A stretch of DNA of 64,000 nt from positions 2,598,001 to 2,662,000 of the forward strand of contig NZ_CP032544.1 of the NCBI RefSeq assembly GCF_003867075.1, in the 5' to 3' direction. Source of the stretch: Tenacibaculum mesophilum (GTDB lineage: Bacteria; Bacteroidota; Bacteroidia; Flavobacteriales; Flavobacteriaceae). A model generated the notes under the pieces. It did no database searches, was not told the DNA's origin, and saw nothing but the letters and a program-made list of their open reading frames with translations. This document shows positions 27,938 through 34,103 of the stretch, in pieces. Positions within the stretch are counted from its first letter, which is position 1. Each line of letters begins with the position of its first letter. Made by a program: the position numbers and the translations under genes.

Positions 27938-28306
27938 TTGATAAAAAAACTAAGCATATATTTTTTTGTTGCACTCTACATGATAGCCATGTTGCGCCCA
28001 ATAGCTCCTTTTGTTGAGTATGCAATAAATTATGATTATATATCAAAAGTTTTATGTATTAATAAAGATAAGCCAGAATTAAACTGTAACGGTAAGTGTC
28101 AGTTAATGATGGAGCTTGAAAAACAACAAGACGACGACTTTAAATCGCTACGAATCTCGATGGAAGAATATCCTATTGGGTTTGTTTCTATTCTTAATAT
28201 AAATTTAGAAGAAAAACAGTTTGTAAAAGAGAAAGGAACATTTTCTTATAAAAAAAACTATCACTACTTATTTAATAAAGAAGTATTTCATCCTCCTATT
28301 ATTTAA
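27938..28306 (+). CDS. Small membrane-anchored protein with conserved cysteines
   Basis: I choose the TTG start at 27938 (122 residues). The possible TTG at 27914 lies inside the -7 box, and the first ATG (27980) would remove most of the membrane helix. The protein has one N-terminal helix, then NYDYISKVLCINKDKPELNC and GKCQLM, giving cysteines in a C-x10-C-x3-C pattern. It ends FHPPII. The pattern may bind copper or be redox active in the periplasm. It is the first gene after the promoter, upstream of the MbnP-like gene. I know no named family with an assigned function. Confidence 0.65.
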   Translation: MIKKLSIYFFVALYMIAMLRPIAPFVEYAINYDYISKVLCINKDKPELNCNGKCQLMMELEKQQDDDFKSLRISMEEYPIGFVSILNINLEEKQFVKEKGTFSYKKNYHYLFNKEVFHPPII

Positions 28307-28469
28307 TCTTCATAATTGGCTAAAATTACTACTAATTGGTTACAAATAAGGTAATCAAAAGAGTAGACTATTGTAAAATAAAAACAAGATTAAAACACAA
28401 TTTACAGGCAAAAACTTTAATGATGCTCAGCATTGTTAAAGAAGTACTGTAGTATATAAAAATTAAAAG

Positions 28470-29264
28470 ATGAAAAAAATATTAGCTATCATAGCTTTTG
28501 CTATGGTGTTCACTTCATGTAGTGACGATGAAATAATTAATGATAAATTAGAAGGAAAAAACGAAGTAGTAATAGAATTCGATAACGGTTTTGCTGAAGA
28601 CAAGCTTTTATTAGGGACTTCAACATACACGAACGGAAATGGAGAAGTATTAACTGTAAATTCTTTCGATTATATCGTAAGTAACTTTGTGCTTGTAACA
28701 GAAGAAGGAGAAGAATTTGTATACCCTAAAGAAGAAAGTTACTTTATAATTAGTGAAGGAGGAGGAGACAAACCTAAGAAAATTCAAATATCACTTAAAG
28801 ACGTACCAGCAGGAAAGTATACAAAAGTTAAATTCGGAATTGGTGTAGATCAAGAACGATTTAAAGAAGGACAAGCTGTTCAGCAAGATTTCTGGACTTT
28901 AGCAGAAAAATACAATTTAACTTGGAGTTGGCAAGCGGGTTATAAGTTTGTGGTTTTAGAAGGAAATTACAAAGAAAACACTACTAGTGATGAAAAACAA
29001 TATATGCTTCATATTGCAAGTAGAGGAACAACAGTAGATTTATATAAGGAAGTAGAATTACCTATGGATGCTGCTATTGTGAGTAAAGAACAATCACCAC
29101 AATTGCATATTAAAGTAGATGCCAATACAATGTTAGATGGTAAATCTAAAATTAAACTTTCAGAAGGTGCAACTATTATGGGGGGAGATAAAGCAGCTAC
29201 CATAGCAGAAAACTATACTGAGATGTTCATGGTTCACCATGTACATCATACAAACCATCATTAA
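28470..29264 (+). CDS. mbnP: MbnP-like copper-binding lipoprotein
   Basis: The 264-residue protein has a lipoprotein signal with Cys17. The MbnP family core is clear: an N-terminal beta-sandwich, the LKDVPAGKYTKVKFGIGVD segment (109-127) and the signature FWTLAEKYNLTWSWQAGYKF (141-160) with W142, W152 and W154. In Methylosinus MbnP a Trp is oxidised to kynurenine by the diheme partner MbnH, and related MopE/CorA proteins use kynurenine to bind Cu(I). The tail is His-rich (H256, H257, H259, H260, H263, H264). An mbnH-like gene follows. A role in periplasmic or surface copper handling is inferred. Confidence 0.82.
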   Translation: MKKILAIIAFAMVFTSCSDDEIINDKLEGKNEVVIEFDNGFAEDKLLLGTSTYTNGNGEVLTVNSFDYIVSNFVLVTEEGEEFVYPKEESYFIISEGGGDKPKKIQISLKDVPAGKYTKVKFGIGVDQERFKEGQAVQQDFWTLAEKYNLTWSWQAGYKFVVLEGNYKENTTSDEKQYMLHIASRGTTVDLYKEVELPMDAAIVSKEQSPQLHIKVDANTMLDGKSKIKLSEGATIMGGDKAATIAENYTEMFMVHHVHHTNHH

Positions 29265-29280
29265 TTAACACATCTAATCA

Positions 29281-29317
29281 AAAAGAATAGGGTGAAAGTT
29301 CACTCTATTCTTTTAAG
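29281..29317 (+). terminator. Strong hairpin between mbnP and mbnH
   Basis: A 15-bp stem (AAAAGAATAG, a G-T wobble, then GTGA, pairing across a 4-base loop) ends in TTTT. It could stop or attenuate transcripts after mbnP, so that less mbnH is made, or it may protect the mRNA 3' end. Confidence 0.8.
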
Positions 29318-29362
29318 TGTAATAGGCTAATTGAAAAAAATTAGCTATTAATACCGTATGTA

Positions 29363-30394
29363 ATGAAAAAAATAATGATTGTCTTGCTAGTATGTTCTTT
29401 TTTTAGTTGTAAGCAGGAAGATGTGTATACTAATGTTGAATTAGCTTTTGAACAACCGAGCAACTTTCCTGAACCTCATTATAATTTAAGCTCAAACCCA
29501 ATTACAGAAAAGGGATTTGAGTTAGGGAAAAAGCTTTTTTATGAAGGAAAACTATCGTCAGACGGAGTAGTTTCTTGTGCTTTTTGTCATCAGCAAAAGT
29601 TTGCGTTTACACACCATGGACATCAATTAAGTCACGGTGTAGAAGATAGAGTAGGGACTAGAAATACGCCTCCAATTCAAAATATGGCTTTCCAAAAACA
29701 GTTTTCATGGGATGGAGCTGCTTTTCACTTAGATATATTTCCAATAATACCAATTACCAATCCCGTTGAAATGGACGAAACAGTAACCAATATTTTGGAA
29801 AAACTACAACAAGATGCAGCTTACCGAAAATTGTTTAGTCAAGCTTTTGAAGATGGAGAAATCAATGCTGACAACACGTTTAAGGCGATGTCTCAATTTA
29901 TGTTAATGATGGTTTCAGCCAATTCAAAGTACGATAAATATATTCGAGTGGAAAAAGGAGGAGAGTTTTCTGAGCAAGAAAGAAAGGGACTAGAGCTTTT
30001 TAAATCAAAATGTGCTTCTTGTCATACATCTGACTTGTTTACAGATGATGCTTTTAGAAATAATGGTTTACCAATAAACCCAGAAATTAACGATTTAGGA
30101 AGAATGACGGTTACCTTATTAGAAGAAGATAAATACAAGTTTAAAGTGCCTAGTCTAAGAAATATTGAACTTACTGCTCCGTATATGCATGACGGTCGAT
30201 TTGGGTCTTTAAAATCGGTATTGAATTTTTATGCAACAGGAGTTCAAGAAACCCAAAACCTAGATCCAATTCTTAAAAATGAGAATGGAACAATCGGAAT
30301 AGCATTAAACGAGCAAGAAAAAGAAAACATTATAGCCTTTTTAAAAACATTAACAGATGAAGAATTTATCACAGATAAAAGATTTGCCGAATAA
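29363..30394 (+). CDS. mbnH: MbnH-like diheme enzyme / cytochrome c peroxidase family lipoprotein
   Basis: The 343-residue protein has a lipoprotein signal with Cys16 and two c-type heme sites: CAFCH at 72-76 and CASCH at 217-221. A later PYMHDGRFGSL segment (273-282) holds the likely Met275 ligand. This is the bacterial diheme peroxidase/MauG superfamily. Because it follows an MbnP gene, the likely job is oxidising a Trp of MbnP to kynurenine, as MbnH does, rather than detoxifying peroxide. It would work in the periplasm. Its 3' end overlaps the next gene by 38 bases. Confidence 0.82.
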   Translation: MKKIMIVLLVCSFFSCKQEDVYTNVELAFEQPSNFPEPHYNLSSNPITEKGFELGKKLFYEGKLSSDGVVSCAFCHQQKFAFTHHGHQLSHGVEDRVGTRNTPPIQNMAFQKQFSWDGAAFHLDIFPIIPITNPVEMDETVTNILEKLQQDAAYRKLFSQAFEDGEINADNTFKAMSQFMLMMVSANSKYDKYIRVEKGGEFSEQERKGLELFKSKCASCHTSDLFTDDAFRNNGLPINPEINDLGRMTVTLLEEDKYKFKVPSLRNIELTAPYMHDGRFGSLKSVLNFYATGVQETQNLDPILKNENGTIGIALNEQEKENIIAFLKTLTDEEFITDKRFAE

Positions 30395-31343
30395 AGTACT
30401 ACTCATATTAGTATTATTAATTTCAGGACAAATACAAGCGGACACATTCCCTAAGCGATATGAGCTATTTTTAGACTGCGATGCTTGTGGTTGTAGTAAC
30501 AGCGGAGGTAGTTTAGGAATGGGAGGAATAATAGATAATAATTTTGTTGGTGTACGTTATTTACACCAAAAATACCAATCAAAAGATGGGATTTTTAACA
30601 ACTCTCCAATTATAAATGAGTATTTTAATACAGTACAAGTTTGGTCTCGAATTCCAATTATTAAAGAGTATTTAGAAGCCCAAATTTTTGTTCCTTTTCA
30701 TTTTCATTCAAGAGACTATGTTGATAAAACAACAGCTATTGAAGGTTTAGGAGATATATCTTTTTTAATTAATTATACCGTTTTAAATAAAAATACAGGA
30801 AGTTATAAAGAAGAAAAAGATAAGGTTATATCTTCTAATCATTTATTAAAAGTTGGTGGAGGGTTAAAGTTACCAACAGGAACTTACAACGAAGCAATTA
30901 ATAATTCAATAAACCCTAGTTTTCAATTAGGAACAGGAAGTGTTGATGTAATAACGAACCTTCAGTACGTATTTAAGAGAAATAATTTTGGAGTTACAAA
31001 TTATCTTAATTATTACATAAAAACTACAAATAAAGAAGAATATCGATTTGGAAATCAATTTAATTTCAATAGTACTTTCTTTTATGCTTTTAAAGATAGT
31101 AAGCAAAATAGTTTTGTGCCTTCAATAGGAGTTTCAGGAGAATTCTATGAAAGTAATAAAATGATTGGATTAAAAGTTAAAAATACTGAAGGTCATGCAT
31201 TGTTTTCTAGCTTAGGTGCCGAGTATAATGCAAAAAAATTAACAGTAGGAGCCTTAGCAATGTATCCAATACAGCAAAATTTAGCACAAGGAACTATAGA
31301 AGTAGAATATAGAACATCTATTTACTTGAATTACAATTTTTAA
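30357..31343 (+). CDS. Outer-membrane protein with N-terminal CxxCxC motif
   Basis: The 328-residue protein has a signal peptide (about 1-28). Just after it comes CDACGCSNSGGSLGMG, with C41, C44, C46 and M55. The rest is beta-strand rich (GLGDISFLINY, LLKVGGGLKLPTGTY, VEYRTSIYLNYNF) and ends in aromatic Phe, as outer-membrane barrels do. The start lies within the mbnH gene, so the two are translationally coupled. The soft sulfur ligands near the mature N-terminus fit Cu(I) binding and passage across the outer membrane, which is inference from context. Confidence 0.7.
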   Translation: MKNLSQIKDLPNKVLLILVLLISGQIQADTFPKRYELFLDCDACGCSNSGGSLGMGGIIDNNFVGVRYLHQKYQSKDGIFNNSPIINEYFNTVQVWSRIPIIKEYLEAQIFVPFHFHSRDYVDKTTAIEGLGDISFLINYTVLNKNTGSYKEEKDKVISSNHLLKVGGGLKLPTGTYNEAINNSINPSFQLGTGSVDVITNLQYVFKRNNFGVTNYLNYYIKTTNKEEYRFGNQFNFNSTFFYAFKDSKQNSFVPSIGVSGEFYESNKMIGLKVKNTEGHALFSSLGAEYNAKKLTVGALAMYPIQQNLAQGTIEVEYRTSIYLNYNF

Positions 31344-31420
31344 GAAAATTATTCTTTGCTTGTTTAGAGTCAAAAAATAGGATTGTTTTAAAAAAAGAGT
31401 GAATTTTACGTAAGGATTCT

Positions 31421-31428
31421 TAAATTTG
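31421..31428 (+). promoter_or_regulatory. -7 box (TAAATTTG) for the DUF2911 gene
   Basis: An exact TAnnTTTG match 37 bases before the start; no TTG element at the usual distance. Confidence 0.4.
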
Positions 31429-31465
31429 ATGACAAAACCCTCAATTAATAATTAAAAATAAGAAC

Positions 31466-32008
31466 ATGAAAAAATCAATTTTATCAATTATCGTGCTCGC
31501 TGTAGCTTTAGTTTTTTCAAACGAAGTAACAGCTCAAAAATTTGCGAATTTAGATAAAAGTCCAATGGATGCAGCTGCTTTTCCTAGTAGTTATAGAATT
31601 TCAGATAAAAAAGTAAAAGTTGTTTATAGCCGTCCACAATTAAAAGGAAGATCGTTAGCAAAACTAGCTCCTATGGGAAAAGTATGGAGAACAGGAGCGA
31701 ATGAAGCAGCTGAAATTACATTTTATAAAGATATAACTTTTGGAGGTAAAAAAGTAAAAGCAGGAACCTATACCTTATTTACAATTCCAGGGGAAAAAGA
31801 ATGGACTCTTATTTTAAATACAGCTAAAAATGTTTGGGGGTCTTACTTTTATAACGAAAGTGAAGATGTAGCTAGAGTTACTGCTCCTACTTCTAAGTCG
31901 GACGAAACAATTGAAGCTTTTTCAATTGTTTTTGAAGGAGAAGATGATACATTTAACATGTACATTGGTTGGGACAACATTATTGTTACTGTTCCTATAA
32001 AAGGATAA
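31466..32008 (+). CDS. DUF2911 secreted protein
   Basis: The 180-residue protein has a signal peptide ending near residue 23 (VTAQ) and the DUF2911 domain over most of its length. Typical segments are VYSRPQLKGR, GKVWRTGANEAAEITF, GGKKVKAGTYTLFTIPGEKEWTLILN and YIGWDNIIVTVPI. The family is common in Bacteroidota, periplasmic or surface exposed, and has no assigned activity. It stands as a single gene with its own promoter and terminator. Confidence 0.85.
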   Translation: MKKSILSIIVLAVALVFSNEVTAQKFANLDKSPMDAAAFPSSYRISDKKVKVVYSRPQLKGRSLAKLAPMGKVWRTGANEAAEITFYKDITFGGKKVKAGTYTLFTIPGEKEWTLILNTAKNVWGSYFYNESEDVARVTAPTSKSDETIEAFSIVFEGEDDTFNMYIGWDNIIVTVPIKG

Positions 32009-32031
32009 GCAAAAGAAATTTCAGAAATAAG

Positions 32032-32063
32032 AAAAGCATAACTAATTTGGTTATGCTTTTTTT
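32032..32063 (+). terminator. Intrinsic terminator after the DUF2911 gene
   Basis: A 10-bp stem (AAAGCATAAC with GTTATGCTTT) and a seven-base loop are followed by a T-run. The converging minus-strand gene ends 23 bases beyond it. Confidence 0.82.
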
Positions 32064-32085
32064 GTTTAAAATAATCTAAGAAATA

Positions 32086-33084
32086 TTATTGCTCTAGTTT
32101 GTATTTTAGCTCAATATCTGGATGCATTTGGTAAGTGTAAACAATTGAATTAAATAGGAAAGGATGTTCAATTCCCATTTCAAGAGGAATTGTTAAAGAA
32201 GACTCGTTTCTTGTTAGCCAGATATTATCATAAATATGCACCAATGTGTCTAATAGTAAGTAATTGTACTGTTCTATATTTAATGATTTTACAGCTACTT
32301 TTTTATCGGGTAGTTGAGTAGAAATAATATCAGATTTGTTTAATGAAATAACCTCTCTAACATTTATAATGGTGTCAATTTCTTCAGTTATATGTTTAGA
32401 ATCTGTAATTGAATTAACCGATAAGCTCATTTTTATCAAAACATTTTCTGGAATTACAGCAATATCTTCTGATAGTTGAGGTAGTAGATTAAATAAAATA
32501 GGAACATAACACTCTCTGTACAACAAAGCATCCAATGTTTCACTAAAGAGTATATGAAACTTTTCAGGTTCAGGTATTTTAAAAGTAACAGCGTCTGCAG
32601 TATAATAGTTCGTTACATAATTGGTAAGTTCTAATTTTTGAATAAGGATTTTCGCATATTTTAAAGACTTATCATTAATTTCTAGTAAAGAAAACTGTAT
32701 TTCTTCAGGACTAAAAAGCGGAGCAATTAGAGTAACAAACGGAGCATAAGGTCCACAACCAGCATAAAAAATATGAATTGTTTCATTAGGATGGTCTTGT
32801 TGTTTTTCTTTAATCGCCATCACCATAGCTTTTAAAAACTTCACAGTTCGTTTATAATCTAACAAACACTGTGCAGCATGGTTTAATCCTAAAGCCTTTC
32901 CTTTTGAAGTTGTTATAGCTGCTAAGTGCTCTATATGATTTTCAAATCCAGTGAGCTGAGTTAATTCTTTAAAGTAAGTATGTATTTCGTTTATTAAATT
33001 TTCAATTTCAGATTGTTCAATAGAGTCTTTAAGTAAAGTAGATACTTTTTCTTTAATATCTAAAGCCGTTATATTTTCGTTCAT
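32086..33084 (-). CDS. SAM-dependent methyltransferase-like protein
   Basis: The 332-residue cytoplasmic protein has a helical N-terminal part (1-90). A Rossmann methyltransferase-like core follows, with IHIFYAGCGPYAPFVTL (about 104-120) as motif I and LLEINDKSLKYAKIL as the post-I acidic strand. FHILFSETLDALLYRE is the acidic segment after strand 4 and recalls the double-E region of PRMT-type enzymes. The substrate is unknown. It is divergent from the Cys-rich thaumatin-like gene, with 205 bases between. I cannot place it in a characterised family. Confidence 0.6.
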   Translation of the reverse strand: MNENITALDIKEKVSTLLKDSIEQSEIENLINEIHTYFKELTQLTGFENHIEHLAAITTSKGKALGLNHAAQCLLDYKRTVKFLKAMVMAIKEKQQDHPNETIHIFYAGCGPYAPFVTLIAPLFSPEEIQFSLLEINDKSLKYAKILIQKLELTNYVTNYYTADAVTFKIPEPEKFHILFSETLDALLYRECYVPILFNLLPQLSEDIAVIPENVLIKMSLSVNSITDSKHITEEIDTIINVREVISLNKSDIISTQLPDKKVAVKSLNIEQYNYLLLDTLVHIYDNIWLTRNESSLTIPLEMGIEHPFLFNSIVYTYQMHPDIELKYKLEQ

Positions 33085-33289
33085 AGTAGGTTAGTTGTTA
33101 AGTTTCCTAAATTATAAAAATATAGCCAAGTAAGGCTAGCTACACCAAGCTTTTTTGAAACTTAAATTAAATCGCTCATTACTCAAAAACAATCAGTAAA
33201 GACATTTTAAAATGTTTATAAACATACAATTAATATCTTCCAGAAAGTATTTTACCAATACGTTTACAATTAACTTTAAACTTTAAAAA

Positions 33290-33940
33290 ATGTCTACAAA
33301 TTACACAACGCTATCCGTTACAAATCAAACCTCAAAACCAGTAGAGGTTTACGTAACTTTTGCAGCATCAAATGCTGCTAATAAATGCTGTCCATCTCCT
33401 GTTGGAGTGTCAGATTTTAGTTTTTTAACCAAAGTGAATAAACTCATGGGAAAATTTCAATTAGGAGCTAAGGATACTAAAGAGTTTGATCCGAAAGGAG
33501 AATGTTTTAGTGGAAATATTTGTTTTTATATAGAACCACAGTGTCCTGTAAAAGGAGCAGACTTTAACCACGGAGCACAAGGAACGAGTATTGCAGAGTT
33601 TACATTAAACCCAAATACCTCATGTGCTGAAGCTTTTGATATAAGCTGTGTTAATGGAATAAATAGCTTTATTGCCATGGAGGTAGACAAGGATGGGGGG
33701 TGGAATTACGGACCAAATAAAACACCTATTAGTAGAATTTATAATAAAAAGTTACAGAAAAATTCAGGTAATCCAGGAGTGTTTCCTGTAAACTGCACCG
33801 ATTGTATTCAATTAAAAGGCGATAAACCATGCCCTACATTACCTTATGGACCACCTCAAAAAGAAAGGATATGTAACATTCAGCGATCGGAACGTGGGGG
33901 AACATTAAAAGTAATTTTAACAGATACATCATTAGGATAA
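33290..33940 (+). CDS. Cysteine-rich thaumatin-like protein without a signal peptide
   Basis: The 216-residue protein has 11 cysteines. It contains a segment (about 108-135) reading AEAFDISCVNGINSFIAMEVD, which resembles the D-x-S-x-V-D-G-F-N core strand of thaumatin-like proteins. It is preceded by the GTSIAEFTLN strand and followed by VNCTDC and PTLPYGPPQ. The start at 33290 gives no export signal, which is odd for a disulfide-rich fold; another secretion route or a cytoplasmic metal site is possible. The family assignment is moderate. It stands alone between the methyltransferase-like gene and leuS. Confidence 0.55.
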   Translation: MSTNYTTLSVTNQTSKPVEVYVTFAASNAANKCCPSPVGVSDFSFLTKVNKLMGKFQLGAKDTKEFDPKGECFSGNICFYIEPQCPVKGADFNHGAQGTSIAEFTLNPNTSCAEAFDISCVNGINSFIAMEVDKDGGWNYGPNKTPISRIYNKKLQKNSGNPGVFPVNCTDCIQLKGDKPCPTLPYGPPQKERICNIQRSERGGTLKVILTDTSLG

Positions 33941-33970
33941 TATAATAAACTCTCTCTTATTTCAATTTTA

Positions 33971-34006
33971 AACCTTGCAAAGCTTATAAGGCTTGTGAGG
34001 TTTTTT
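33971..34006 (+). terminator. Probable terminator after the Cys-rich gene
   Basis: An imperfect hairpin (AACCT with AGGTT and an inner CAA-A-GC with GC-TTG) is followed by TTTTTT. Confidence 0.5.
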
Positions 34007-34070
34007 GTATTTATTTAAGTTTTCATGCTGTATTAAAAGAACTAAACTTTTTACTTATCAACAATAACTG

Positions 34071-34078
34071 TAAATTTG
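34071..34078 (+). promoter_or_regulatory. -7 box (TAAATTTG) for leuS
   Basis: An exact TAnnTTTG match lies 25 bases before the leuS start. Confidence 0.45.
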
Positions 34079-34103
34079 CATCCTTTAAAACAAGCGATTA
34101 CAA

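Noticed and set aside
28307-28469. A riboswitch or a hidden methanobactin-like peptide before mbnP.
   Set aside because: Only a weak 5-bp hairpin is visible, and no short frame with the expected Cys pairs or nearby MbnB/MbnC genes.
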